Shown: positions 55,272-63,002, counted from the first letter of the stretch. The stretch is DNA of 64,000 bases from Planomonospora sp. ID67723 (GCF_015711605.1 NZ_JABTEZ010000002.1:1488001-1552000), one strand, 5' to 3'. A program made the numbers and translations. Notes: a model not told the origin generated them from the sequence alone.

Positions 55272-55415
55272 TCAAACCGAGCCGGACAGGGAGAACCCCG
55301 CCACGAGCGCGGCCGCGAGCCACACGAAGCCGCCGGGGCCGTACCACAAGGCTGCGAGCTCGGCCACGACGACGGCCGACAGCCCCGGGACGAGCAGGCG
55401 AGTCGCTGTGGTCAT
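55272..55415 (-). CDS. 47-residue membrane protein, probably the 5' part of the next gene
   Basis: ATG 55415, three bases after the stop of the Tat-exported protein gene, gives MTTATRLLVPGLSAVVVAEL followed by a second hydrophobic stretch (FVWLAAALVAGFSLSGSV) and a TGA. The same frame continues six codons later into the 181-residue membrane protein. Read through, the two would make a 235-residue protein with two extra membrane helices, and the join (SGSV-stop-SLNSAWVLSS) looks continuous in character. It is therefore either a real small subunit or the front of a gene with a nonsense or recoded TGA. Confidence 0.5.
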   Translation of the reverse strand: MTTATRLLVPGLSAVVVAELAALWYGPGGFVWLAAALVAGFSLSGSV

Positions 55416-55418
55416 GGA

Positions 55419-55910
55419 TCAGATCGCGGTCCGGCAGATGGAGAAGCGGGAGACGTTGCCGCCGCCGCAGTCGTGGTACTCGTAGTGCCCGTCCGAGCAC
55501 TTGCGCCGGGCGGTACGGCCGGTCCAGCGCCAGGCGTTCCTGCCGTCGCATTCGGTGGGCTTCGGCCGATAGCGGAAGTTGTAGCAGGTGCCCGAGCCGC
55601 CCTGGTCCTTGTGCCAGCTGCCGTTGCAGTTGCCGCTGAACAGGGCGCTGCTGGGCACGCAGACGGTGCTGGAGTCGAAGTAGCCGCGGCAGTCTCCCAT
55701 CCCCCACTGGGTCAGGGCGTCGGCGGCCTTCGGCTTGGACCACGGGAGCAGGTCGAGAGCCCCCAGTCCCGCGGCGACGGTGACGCCGGCGACGGTGCCC
55801 AGCAGGCGGCGGCGGCTCCAGCGGGCGGTCTCCTTCACGGCGACCCGGCTGGGCTGGGCGTTCTCCGGCATCACCTCGGCACTGGGGATGCGGCTGAGGA
55901 TGTCTGTCAC
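55419..55910 (-). CDS. Tat-exported eight-cysteine protein, MauA-like in outline
   Basis: 163 residues. A twin-arginine signal (WSRRRLLGTVAGVTVAAGLG, residues 31-50) follows an unusually long N-terminus. The exported domain has cysteines at 74, 84, 95, 109, 121, 138, 148 and 159, enough for four disulfides, and tryptophans at 69, 99, 127 and 129. The segment YEYHDCGGGNVS recalls, from memory, the YRDCCGYNVS region of methylamine dehydrogenase light chain, which also has a Tat signal and many disulfides, but only 8 of its 12 cysteines are matched in number and no MauG gene is near. The ATG overlaps the MauD-like stop (ATGA). Folding before export would need the neighbouring redox proteins or late oxidation outside. 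Confidence 0.65.
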   Translation of the reverse strand: MTDILSRIPSAEVMPENAQPSRVAVKETARWSRRRLLGTVAGVTVAAGLGALDLLPWSKPKAADALTQWGMGDCRGYFDSSTVCVPSSALFSGNCNGSWHKDQGGSGTCYNFRYRPKPTECDGRNAWRWTGRTARRKCSDGHYEYHDCGGGNVSRFSICRTAI

Positions 55911-56398
55911 AGGGAGGGTTCCTTTCTGGCGGCGGCGCGTTCGACGAGGGCGGCCACGGCCTCCCCCGATCCCGCGGGGGTGGTGAAAACGATCGTGCCC
56001 TGTTCGTCGACGACCAGCAGGGCGGGCGTGTAGGGCACGTTGATCGAGCGCCAGACCTTCGCGTCGGTGACGACCTGGACGTTCTCCGGCAGTGGCTTGT
56101 CGAAGGCGGGGTCGTCGGAGATGACGGCGAAGGACACGTCGTCGGGCAGTTCCGGGGCCAGCTTGGCGATGGCCGCCACGACGTCGTCGCAGATGGGGCA
56201 GCGGCGGTTGATCTTGGCCACGAGGGTGGTCGCGCCCGGCCGTCCGATGGACAGGCTCTCCTGCGGCAGTTGAATCCCCACGCCGTTGTAGGTGGCCAGC
56301 TCCAGCTCCTTGACCCGGCGGAACAGCCCGGCCCCGGCGGCCGCGAGCAGGGCCACCAGCACGAAGAGGATGACGAGCGCGGCGGTGGTCGGCTCCAC
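55907..56398 (-). CDS. MauD-like membrane-anchored thioredoxin
   Basis: 163 residues from GTG 56398, chosen because GGGGAG lies seven bases upstream; a GTG two codons earlier overlaps the previous stop (GTGA). One N-terminal membrane helix (LVILFVLVALLAAAGAGLF) anchors an extracytoplasmic thioredoxin-like domain with the redox motif CPIC (67-70) and the cis-proline region VPYTPALLVVD. MauD proteins have this architecture and are needed for disulfide formation in the methylamine dehydrogenase light chain. Here the substrate is probably the eight-cysteine protein encoded directly downstream. Confidence 0.8.
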   Translation of the reverse strand: MEPTTAALVILFVLVALLAAAGAGLFRRVKELELATYNGVGIQLPQESLSIGRPGATTLVAKINRRCPICDDVVAAIAKLAPELPDDVSFAVISDDPAFDKPLPENVQVVTDAKVWRSINVPYTPALLVVDEQGTIVFTTPAGSGEAVAALVERAAARKEPSL

Positions 56399-56400
56399 CG

Positions 56401-57165
56401 TCACGCTCCCCAGCGGGCGCTCTTGACCCGGGACAGGAAGTCGGCCGCGACGCCCAGCGCGTTGCTCTGCTCCTGCGCCGACCGGGCCTGCGGCGACTGG
56501 CCCTGCTGGCCCTTGCGCGGGACGTCCCACGGGTCGAGGGTGACCACCGCGCTCTCGGTGGCCAGCATGAGCGACTCGTACTCCGGTCCCTCGGTGCTGC
56601 TCATCCGCCAGATCTCGCCGGCCGGGGTGGACAGTCCCCGCCAGGCCGGCACCGGGGTGGAGGAGCTTCTCTTCGGCTCGACCTGCAGGGTGCCCACCCC
56701 CGCCACGGGCAGGAAGTACTGCACGAGCTGGAGGTTGAAACGCCGCCCCGGGGAGACGGTCATGCCCTCGGGCGTGTCGGTCCACCGGACCCGGGAGAGG
56801 ACCTGCAGGACGTCGTTGGCCTCCCACTGCGGCGCGTAGAACATGCCGTGCACCATGTTCCACGGCCCCACCCAGGTCGCCCACCGGGCGTCGGGGATGT
56901 CGCCGCAGTCGTAGATGATGACCTCGCCGCCGTTGTAGGCGAAGCGCTCGCGCTCCGTGCCGCGGACCGAGTTGGCCCCGGCGCCCAGCGAGCTCTTGGG
57001 CGCCAGCTCCATCGCCCACACGTCGGCGGTGTTCCCCCGGGCGCCGTATCGCGGGGTGTAGCGGATGTGCCCGGTCCAGGAGTGCAGTTCCTCGGCGGTC
57101 ACCCCTTCCAGATCGAGCGTGACCAGAGAATTATCCACCGCACGGACGGTTGAAGTTTGGACCAT
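56401..57165 (-). CDS. Uncharacterised 254-residue protein leading the mau-like operon
   Basis: From ATG 57165; the nearest purine-rich site (AGGAGAGG) is 13 bases away, long for a ribosome binding site. No signal peptide or membrane helix is visible, so it is either cytoplasmic or exported with a partner. Recognisable stretches such as TAEELHSWTGHIRYTPRYGA, EVIIYDCGDIPDARWATWVG and MFYAPQWEANDVLQVLS suggest a beta-rich globular protein with many tryptophans and tyrosines; I do not know the family. It is not the beta-propeller heavy chain expected in a true methylamine dehydrogenase. Its stop overlaps the MauD-like start. An inverted repeat lies upstream. Confidence 0.65.
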   Translation of the reverse strand: MVQTSTVRAVDNSLVTLDLEGVTAEELHSWTGHIRYTPRYGARGNTADVWAMELAPKSSLGAGANSVRGTERERFAYNGGEVIIYDCGDIPDARWATWVGPWNMVHGMFYAPQWEANDVLQVLSRVRWTDTPEGMTVSPGRRFNLQLVQYFLPVAGVGTLQVEPKRSSSTPVPAWRGLSTPAGEIWRMSSTEGPEYESLMLATESAVVTLDPWDVPRKGQQGQSPQARSAQEQSNALGVAADFLSRVKSARWGA

Positions 57166-57686
57166 TCTGTTCGTTTTTCCTCTCCTGGCGATAGGTGAAG
57201 GGAGAACAGCGACGCCGAGAAGAATGACGACAGACGAGTTGAGCAGCGGAAATGGGCATGCTCAAGAGGATTCCCCGTCGATCTCTCCCCGTGTTCGCAC
57301 CCCGAGTGAACGCCCCCCATGGTTGATCATGGAGGAGGTTTAACGCAAGAGAAATTCAGAAATATCGTCGCCCTCATTTCCGGGCCGCATGTCTCCCGAG
57401 GCGGCCGGGCGTCGGGCGGTCGCGGAGGGCCGGTCCCGGAGTCGCTCCGGGGTCGCTCCGAGGAGTGGTCTCAGGGCCGGTCCGACGCTGGTCGGCCGTT
57501 CAGGGAACGGCCCGGGGGCGGGTCCGGCGCCGGTCCCGGGCACCGGTCCCGCGGTCGCGACGACGGCACTTGATCATGTTGTTGCGATTCGGTAGGTTCG
57601 GTCGGCGGCGGGGATCCCAGAGAAAAACGCTCCTCGGCCATTTCTCACTTCGGTGAACGACCGCTCTCGTCCGAAGGAAGCGAACA
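57166..57686. other. 520-base intergenic region between divergent genes
   Basis: No gene is supported here. The left part (57166-57380) is comparatively AT-rich and should hold the promoter of the mau-like operon; it contains the TTGAGCA/TGCTCAA dyad listed separately. The right part is GC-rich with short, imperfect GGTCCCGG/TCGCTCCG-like repeats and a small hairpin (GGCCGTT 57494-57500 with AACGGCC 57506-57512). The last 100 bases (57560-57660) are again AT-richer and may carry the sugar dehydrogenase promoter. Confidence 0.5.
57239..57265. promoter_or_regulatory. Inverted repeat upstream of the mau-like operon
   Basis: TTGAGCA (57239-57245) and TGCTCAA (57259-57265) are perfect seven-base inverted repeats with centres 20 bases apart, about two helical turns, 74-100 bases before the first start of the operon. 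They are a candidate dimer binding site for an unknown regulator. Confidence 0.4.
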
Positions 57687-58829
57687 ATGTCATTCCCGAC
57701 GCCCTCGGAGAACGCCGCCCGCAGGTCGAAATACGTACGCGCGGCGCTACTCGGCGTCGCCGTTCTCGTGGCGGTTCCGGCCGCCGCCCACGCGAATGCG
57801 GCACCGCACGCGAACACGGTGACCAAGGAAATCGCGGCGGTTCACGCCGATACGGCGACCGCCACCGATCCGGTCGTGCACAAAACCATCGCCACGGACC
57901 TGCAGGTCCCCTGGGGGGTGGCGTTCCTGCCCCGGCGCGAGACGCTCGCCAGCGAGCGCAACACCGCGCGCGTGCTGTCGGTCACCCCGTCGGGCAAGGT
58001 CCGCGAGGTCGGCGTCGTGCCGGGTGTGAACGCGGCCGGCCAGGGCGGGCTGATGGGCCTGGCCGTCTCCCCGTCCTTCGCCAGGGACCGCTACGTCTAC
58101 GCCTACCTCACCGGCGAGACCGACCAGCGGATCGTGCGCATGCGCTACACCGGCGGCAGGCTCGGCGCGCCCGAGCCGGTGCTGACCGGCATCCCGACGG
58201 GCACCTCGCACCTGGGCGGGCGGATCGCGTTCGGCCCCGACGGCTTCCTCTACGTGGGCACCGGCGACGCGGGCACCCCGGACTCCGCGCAGGACCGCCA
58301 GAGCCTGGGCGGCAAGATCCTGCGGATCACGGCCGACGGCGCGCCCGCGCCCGGCAACCCGTTCCCGGGCTCGCCGGTCTACTCCCTGGGCCACCGCAAC
58401 GTGCAGGGCTTCGGCTGGGACTCCCGGGGGCGGCTGTGGGCCTCGGAGTTCGGCCAGGCCACCTGGGACGAGCTGAACCTGATCACGCCGGGCGCCAACT
58501 ACGGCTGGCCGGTCGTGGAGGGCCAGGCGTCGACTCCGGGCTTCGTCGATCCGCTGTGGCAGTGGTCCCCGGCCGAGGCGTCCCCCAGCGGGCTCGCGAT
58601 CGCCGACGACGTGATCTACATCGCGGGGCTGCGCGGCCAGCGGCTGTGGCGCATCCCGCTGCAGGGCGAGGGCATCGGCACTCCCGCGGCGTTCCTGACC
58701 GGCGAGTACGGCAGACTGCGCACCGTCGTCCGCGCTCCCGGCGGGAAGCTCTGGCTCACCACGAGCAACCGCGACCAGCTCGGCACCCCGCGCCCCGGCG
58801 ACGACAAGATCCTGAGTGTGAAGCCGTGA
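57687..58829 (+). CDS. Secreted PQQ-type sugar dehydrogenase (YliI/aldose dehydrogenase family)
   Basis: 380 residues; the ATG follows AAGGAAGCGAACA. A signal peptide (KYVRAALLGVAVLVAVPAAAHANA) leads into a six-bladed propeller of the glucose/sorbosone dehydrogenase family: VPWGVAFLP, GGLMGLAVSPSFARDRYVYA, TGTSHLGGRIAFGPDGFLYV with the catalytic His, GTGDAG, LGHRNVQGFGWD, WASEFGQATWDELN and GANYGWPVVEG. It oxidises aldoses outside the cytoplasm with pyrroloquinoline quinone. No PQQ synthesis genes are in the window. Divergent from the mau-like operon. Confidence 0.92.
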   Translation: MSFPTPSENAARRSKYVRAALLGVAVLVAVPAAAHANAAPHANTVTKEIAAVHADTATATDPVVHKTIATDLQVPWGVAFLPRRETLASERNTARVLSVTPSGKVREVGVVPGVNAAGQGGLMGLAVSPSFARDRYVYAYLTGETDQRIVRMRYTGGRLGAPEPVLTGIPTGTSHLGGRIAFGPDGFLYVGTGDAGTPDSAQDRQSLGGKILRITADGAPAPGNPFPGSPVYSLGHRNVQGFGWDSRGRLWASEFGQATWDELNLITPGANYGWPVVEGQASTPGFVDPLWQWSPAEASPSGLAIADDVIYIAGLRGQRLWRIPLQGEGIGTPAAFLTGEYGRLRTVVRAPGGKLWLTTSNRDQLGTPRPGDDKILSVKP

Positions 58830-59134
58830 CACCGCAACCGCTCTCCGCGACCGGCGAGGAGACCGCCGCCGGGGCCGTCGCCGCGCCACGCTCCGCGGGC
58901 GGGAGCTGGGGACGTCGTCGGCCGGCGGGCGTGCCTCGCTGACGTCGCTGCTGGCCGCGGGCTCCTGGACGCCGGAGGCGATCGCGGACGGGCACGCGGC
59001 CGTCCAGCGGTTGCAGGCCGAGATGTTCGACGGGCGCAGGAACCGCCTGGTCCGCCTCGGCTTCCCGCCGGACGAGGCGGCCGGGCTGTCGGCCCTGCAC
59101 ACCCGGAACTTCATGTGGGAACGAGAGGACGGCG
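58830..59134. other. Gap before selD with a coding-like relic
   Basis: No complete gene is visible. One plus frame, about 58942-59115, reads TSLLAAGSWTPEAIADGH...MFDGRRNRLVRLGFPPDEAAGLSALHTRNFM, which has the composition of a real protein C-terminus. It has no start or ribosome binding site, and no stop until it runs out of frame into selD. It may be the 3' end of a gene whose front was lost. The remainder (58830-58940) looks like an arginine-rich shadow frame. Confidence 0.35.
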
Positions 59135-60139
59135 ATGAACGGGGGAACGGCGATGCGGTTGACGCAGTACGCGCAGGGCGGCGGGTGCGCCTGCAAGATC
59201 CCGCCCGGGGAGCTGGAGGAGGTGCTCACCGGGCTGGGCGTCCCGGCTCCGGAGCAGGCCTGCGGCGAGCTGATCGTGGGCCTGGAGACGGGCGACGACG
59301 CGGCCGTGGTCCGGATCGAGGGCGGTACGGCCGTCGTGGCCACCGCCGACTTCTTCACACCCGTGGTGGACGACCCCTACGACTGGGGCAGGATCGCCGC
59401 GGCCAACGCGCTGTCCGACGTGTACGCGATGGGCGGGCGCCCGCTGATCGGGGTCAACCTGCTGTGCTGGCCCCGGGACGTCCTGCCGTACGAGGTCGCC
59501 CGGGAGGTGCTGCGCGGCGGTGCGGCGGTCGCGGCCGAGGCCGGGTGCCACCTGGCGGGCGGGCACACCGTCAACGACCCCGAGCCGAAGTACGGCATGG
59601 CGGTGACCGGGACCGCCGACCCCGAGCGGCTGCTGCGCAACGACCGGGGAGCGGCCGGGCTGCCGCTGACGCTGACCAAGCCGCTCGGCCTGGGCGTGCT
59701 CAACAACCGGCACAAGGCGACGGGCGAGGTGTTCAAGGAGGCCGTCGAGACGATGACCCGGCTGAACGCCGAGGCCAGCCGGGCCGCCCTGGAGGCGGGC
59801 GTCCGGTGCGCCACCGACGTCACCGGGTTCGGGCTGCTCGGCCACCTGTACAAGCTGGCGCGGGCATCGGGGGTGTCGGCGGTGGTCGACACGGCGGCGG
59901 TGCCGTACCTGGCCGGAGCCCGCGAGGCCGTGCGTGACGGGTACGTGCCGGGAGGGACGCGGCGCAACCTCGACTGGGTCGCGCCGCACGCCGACCTCGG
60001 CCGGGCGGACGAGGGGACCCGGTTGCTGCTGGCCGACGCCCAGACCTCCGGCGGGCTGCTGCTCGCCGGGGAAATCCCGGGCGCGCCGGTGATCGGGGAA
60101 CTCGTGCCCCGGGCGGGGCACGTGCTCATCCTGCGCTGA
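59135..60139 (+). CDS. selD: Selenide, water dikinase
   Basis: 334 residues from ATG 59135 (GAGAGGA upstream); an ATG at 59153 with GGGGGA upstream would give the more usual start MRLTQYAQ. It makes selenophosphate from selenide and ATP. The active-site loop is GGGCACK (Cys18 in the reactive position, Lys21), a cysteine form rather than selenocysteine. ATP-binding motifs GDDAAVV, TADFFTPVVDDPYDWGRIAAANALSDVYAMGG, GGHTV and DVTGFGLLGH are present. No selA, selB or tRNA-Sec gene was seen in the window, so its use in selenocysteine or selenouridine synthesis cannot be told from here. Confidence 0.94.
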   Translation: MNGGTAMRLTQYAQGGGCACKIPPGELEEVLTGLGVPAPEQACGELIVGLETGDDAAVVRIEGGTAVVATADFFTPVVDDPYDWGRIAAANALSDVYAMGGRPLIGVNLLCWPRDVLPYEVAREVLRGGAAVAAEAGCHLAGGHTVNDPEPKYGMAVTGTADPERLLRNDRGAAGLPLTLTKPLGLGVLNNRHKATGEVFKEAVETMTRLNAEASRAALEAGVRCATDVTGFGLLGHLYKLARASGVSAVVDTAAVPYLAGAREAVRDGYVPGGTRRNLDWVAPHADLGRADEGTRLLLADAQTSGGLLLAGEIPGAPVIGELVPRAGHVLILR

Positions 60140-60210
60140 CACTCCTGCGCTGACACCGCGCAGAGGTCTCGCTCCGGCTGCCCGGCCGGACGGACCACCG
60201 CCTCGGGACA

Positions 60211-60885
60211 CTAGCCCTCGACGTCGGTGGCGCCGTGCGGCGTGCCGACCGGCTTGGACTCGGGGGAGCCCCGCTGCCGCAGGTAGATGGAGAGCACCAC
60301 CATCGACAGCACCGCGAGGAACTCCGACTGCCAGTTCTGCAGGGTCCGGTTCCAGAAGTCGGCCGAGGTGACGTACTCCCCCCAGCTCACCGGGTCCTGG
60401 AGCCGGGCCAGCCGCTCGGAGTTGCGGCTCGCCTGACCGGCCACCGACTGGGCCAGCCACGACAGCAGGAAGACCAGCCCCATCACGGTGCCGAGGGAGT
60501 TGCCGTACAGCGTCTGCCGCAGGCCGGTGGCCTTGGCCCAGGCCGGGCTGTCCGGATCGGCGTGCCGCCCGACCTTCTGCTGCTCGTCGCTCTCCGGGCC
60601 CTCGTCCCCGGGCTTCTTCGACTCCGGCGAGCCGCGCTGCACCCACCAGACCGTGGCCATGATGAACAGCAGGAACTGCAGGTACTCCGACTGCCAGTTC
60701 TCCGCGACGTCGACGGCGAACTCGGAGGAGGTGACGTACTCCGGCCAGGAGACCGCGGCTCCGCCCTCGGCGCGCTGGCGCTCGTTGTAGGCGGCGTTGC
60801 CCGCCACGGACTGGCCGGCCAGCGCCAGCGCGAACAGGAGCAGGAAGAACAGGCTGAGCGCGTTGTCCTTGGCGAAACGTCTCAC
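60211..60885 (-). CDS. DUF6766 family membrane protein with internal duplication
   Basis: 224 residues from GTG 60885, with AGGAGGGACC spanning the stop of the preceding small gene. Two similar halves (about 5-95 and 125-215) each contain a helix ending in QSVAG, then VSWPEYVTSS or VSWGEYVTSA, NWQSE(Y/F)L, a second helix and RGSPESK. So there are four membrane helices in a head-to-tail repeat, joined by an acidic linker (GDEGPESDEQQ). Function unknown. It is the last of a three-gene operon with a lipoprotein and a 27-residue membrane peptide. Confidence 0.8.
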   Translation of the reverse strand: MRRFAKDNALSLFFLLLFALALAGQSVAGNAAYNERQRAEGGAAVSWPEYVTSSEFAVDVAENWQSEYLQFLLFIMATVWWVQRGSPESKKPGDEGPESDEQQKVGRHADPDSPAWAKATGLRQTLYGNSLGTVMGLVFLLSWLAQSVAGQASRNSERLARLQDPVSWGEYVTSADFWNRTLQNWQSEFLAVLSMVVLSIYLRQRGSPESKPVGTPHGATDVEG

Positions 60886-60893
60886 GGTCCCTC

Positions 60894-60977
60894 CTATCGG
60901 TCGAGCAGGCCGACGGCGAGGAGATATGCCAGGCCGGCCACGATGATGACGAGTGTCGTGACGAACATCAGGCGCAT
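60894..60977 (-). CDS. 27-residue single-helix membrane peptide
   Basis: ATG 60977, with GGAGGGCTGAG directly upstream, encodes MRLMFVTTLVIIVAGLAYLL then AVGLLDR and TAG. It is one hydrophobic helix with a positively charged N-terminus and a charged end, the composition of a real membrane peptide. Its start lies one base after the lipoprotein stop and its stop codon overlaps the ribosome binding site of the DUF6766 gene, so it is firmly built into the operon. A small regulatory or stabilising subunit of the DUF6766 protein is plausible. Confidence 0.6.
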   Translation of the reverse strand: MRLMFVTTLVIIVAGLAYLLAVGLLDR

Positions 60978-60978
60978 C

Positions 60979-61374
60979 TCAGCCCTCCACCTCGCAGTCG
61001 TAGGGCAGGTCGCCGCGGGGGCGGCAACCCGCCCCCCGGACCAGCCACCCCTGCGTGAAGCGGTGCAGGAAGACGGTGTCGCGCGCCAGCCGTACCTGGG
61101 CCTCGTCGCCCCAGACCCGGGTCCCTGTCACGTCGCCGCCGGGCAGGGCGAGAGCCAGGACGGCCTGCTCGCACGTCTCGCCTGCGGCCCGGAGGCCCTC
61201 GGCGGCCTCGGGGGTCAGCAGCGAGCAGGCCTGACCGCCCTGCCCGCCCGCCACCGCGGCGTAGAAGCGCAGCACCGCCCGCTCGGCGGCCGGCCCATCG
61301 GCGGAGGCGCAGCCGGACAGAGCCAGCAGGCTCGTCAGAGCCGCTCCGGCCGCGAGTGTGCTTCGCGTGTTCAT
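60979..61374 (-). CDS. Small lipoprotein
   Basis: 131 residues; the ATG follows GGAGGGGCCG. A lipoprotein signal with lipobox LSGC (Cys22) precedes an NTF2-like small domain: AERAVLRFYAAVAGGQGGQAC, LLTPEAA, CEQAVLALALP, RVWGDEAQVRLARDTVFLHR and GWLVRGAGC. Four further cysteines could form two disulfides. Function unknown. It heads the operon with the 27-residue peptide and the DUF6766 protein. Confidence 0.78.
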   Translation of the reverse strand: MNTRSTLAAGAALTSLLALSGCASADGPAAERAVLRFYAAVAGGQGGQACSLLTPEAAEGLRAAGETCEQAVLALALPGGDVTGTRVWGDEAQVRLARDTVFLHRFTQGWLVRGAGCRPRGDLPYDCEVEG

Positions 61375-61404
61375 CGGCCCCTCCTACCCCGCCGACAACC
61401 GACG

Positions 61405-62394
61405 TCACATGAGCAGATCGGTCAGGACGGCCGGGCGGTCCCCGGTGACCTCGGCGATCAGGCGGTCCCAGTCGGACAGGAACCGGCCCAGGCCGTAGCG
61501 GGCGAGCGCGGCGGCGCGGGCGGTCCTGCCGACCTGCCGGGCCAGCTCCGGCTCGCCGACGAAGGCGTCCAGCGCGGCGGTGAGGACGGAGACGCGGGTC
61601 GAGATCACCCCGGCCTCCGGAGGCACCGCCTCCACGGCCTCGGTGGTGGCCAGCGCCACCACCGGCATGCCCAGCAGCATGGCCTCGATCAGGGACAGGC
61701 CGAGCGAGGTCCACCGGTAGGGGTGGAGGTACACCCGGCGCCGGGCCAGTTCGGCGTGCATCCGCGCCTGCGGCAGGTCCTCGAAGACGCCCACCGGGAT
61801 GCCGAGGTGGTCCGGCAGGCCGGTGACCCCCATGCCGAACACGTCCAGCGGCGCCTCCTCGGCGAACTGCGGAAGCAGGTCGGTGCCCGCGACCCGCTCG
61901 CGCCGGATCGGCTCGTTGACCACGACGCCCGCCCGGGGCAGCTCGCCGGTGTAGAGGTAGCCGGGATCGACGACGCCGTGCTCGATCACGCGCGTGGGGG
62001 CCCGGCCGCAGTCCCAGAACAGGTGGTTGAAGTGGGTCACGTGGACCACGGGGATGTCGTCGCGCTCGGCCAGCGGGTGCCGGGTGGCCGGGACCTCGCC
62101 CTTGGGGGTGTTGTGCTCGACGTAGACGGCCGGCACGTCCCGGCCCGGGCGGCGGCCCAGCCACTCGGCGGCCAGCTCCAGCTCGTGCGGACGCTGCAGG
62201 ACGACCAGGTCCACGTCCTCGTCGCGGAGCCGGTCGGCGGGCACCTCGCGGGCGGCCTCCGGCCAGGGATAGGTCTGCGCCCGGCCGCGCCCGTCGGGGC
62301 CCCGGTCCGGGGTGAGGGGCACCAGGTAGTCGTGGGCGCCGTGCACGAACGACGTGGTCCACGAGCCGTGCACGTGCCAGAGCAGGACTCTCAC
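61405..62394 (-). CDS. Glycosyltransferase (GT-B, family 4-like)
   Basis: 329 residues from GTG 62394 with GGAGG seven bases upstream, overlapping the stop of the phosphatase gene (GTGA). The N-terminal Rossmann domain (VRVLLWHVHGSW, DLVVLQRPHELELA, VYVEHNTPKGEV) and the C-terminal donor domain (LDVFGMGVTGLP, VYLHPYRWTSLGLSLIEAML, GMPVVALATTEAVEAVPPE) with the EX7E-type glutamates resemble GT4 enzymes. It transfers a sugar from a nucleotide donor. Coupling to a GmhB-type phosphatase suggests a heptose or related sugar, but this is inference. Confidence 0.85.
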   Translation of the reverse strand: MRVLLWHVHGSWTTSFVHGAHDYLVPLTPDRGPDGRGRAQTYPWPEAAREVPADRLRDEDVDLVVLQRPHELELAAEWLGRRPGRDVPAVYVEHNTPKGEVPATRHPLAERDDIPVVHVTHFNHLFWDCGRAPTRVIEHGVVDPGYLYTGELPRAGVVVNEPIRRERVAGTDLLPQFAEEAPLDVFGMGVTGLPDHLGIPVGVFEDLPQARMHAELARRRVYLHPYRWTSLGLSLIEAMLLGMPVVALATTEAVEAVPPEAGVISTRVSVLTAALDAFVGEPELARQVGRTARAAALARYGLGRFLSDWDRLIAEVTGDRPAVLTDLLM

Positions 62395-63002
62395 GATGCG
62401 ACCTCCCCGGCCGTCTGGATCTTTTCTCCGCCCGGTACGGCGAGCGGGGGCCGCTCCACCGCCGCGGGCTCCGCGGTGCGGCCGAGGACCAGGTCGACCG
62501 CGGCGGCGAGGTCGGCGGCGACCTCCCCGGCGGCGGCGACCTCCCCGGGCAGCGTCACGGCCGTGGGCACCAGGATGCCCCGGGCCCCGGCCGCGCGGGC
62601 GGCCTCGACGTCCCTGCCGATGTCGCCGATCACCACGCAGTCGCGGGCATCCACGCCGAGGGCCGCCGCCGCGCGCAGCACCAGCCCGGGGGCGGGCTTG
62701 CGGCAGGCGCATCCGTCGGCGTCGTCGTGCGGGCAGATCGCCCACACGTCGAACGGCCCGAGCAGCTCCTCGACGCGGGCGTTGACCGCCTCCAGCTCCC
62801 GGGGCCCGATCAGGCCCCTGGCGACGCCGGACTGGTTGCTCACCACCCCCACCGGCACGCCCGCCCGGCGGAGCCGGTCCACCGCGGCGCGCCCGCCCGG
62901 AACCGCCTCGACCAGTTCTGGATCGTTGTTGTAGGGGACGTCGTGAACGAGTGTTCCGTCACGATCGAACAGCACGGCGGCGGGCCGTTTCCCGTGCGGC
63001 AC
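62391..63002 (-). CDS. HAD-IIIA phosphatase, GmhB/HisB-N type
   Basis: 203 residues from GTG 63002, which has GGAGG five bases upstream; a GTG two codons earlier abuts that site. Motif I is FDRDGTLVHDVPYN, motif II VVSNQSGVARG, the zinc-binding loop CPHDDADGCACRKP, and motifs III/IV KPAPGLVL and VVIGDIGRDVEAA. This pattern is that of D-glycero-D-manno-heptose 1,7-bisphosphate phosphatase and histidinol phosphatase; the zinc loop with C-x-H and C-x-C is complete. The C-terminal 50 residues are a low-complexity alanine/valine/glutamate tail. It is divergent from the carbamoyltransferase gene. Confidence 0.88.
   Translation of the reverse strand: MPHGKRPAAVLFDRDGTLVHDVPYNNDPELVEAVPGGRAAVDRLRRAGVPVGVVSNQSGVARGLIGPRELEAVNARVEELLGPFDVWAICPHDDADGCACRKPAPGLVLRAAAALGVDARDCVVIGDIGRDVEAARAAGARGILVPTAVTLPGEVAAAGEVAADLAAAVDLVLGRTAEPAAVERPPLAVPGGEKIQTAGEVAS

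Noticed and set aside
55272-55274. TGA as a selenocysteine codon
   Set aside because: It would sit next to a hydrophobic helix without a redox partner, no obvious stem-loop with a suitable loop was seen just downstream, and selD alone in the window is weak support.
54325-57165. True methylamine dehydrogenase cluster
   Set aside because: No heavy-chain propeller, no MauG dihaem protein (no CxxCH motifs) and too few cysteines in the light-chain-like protein. Kept only as mau-like.
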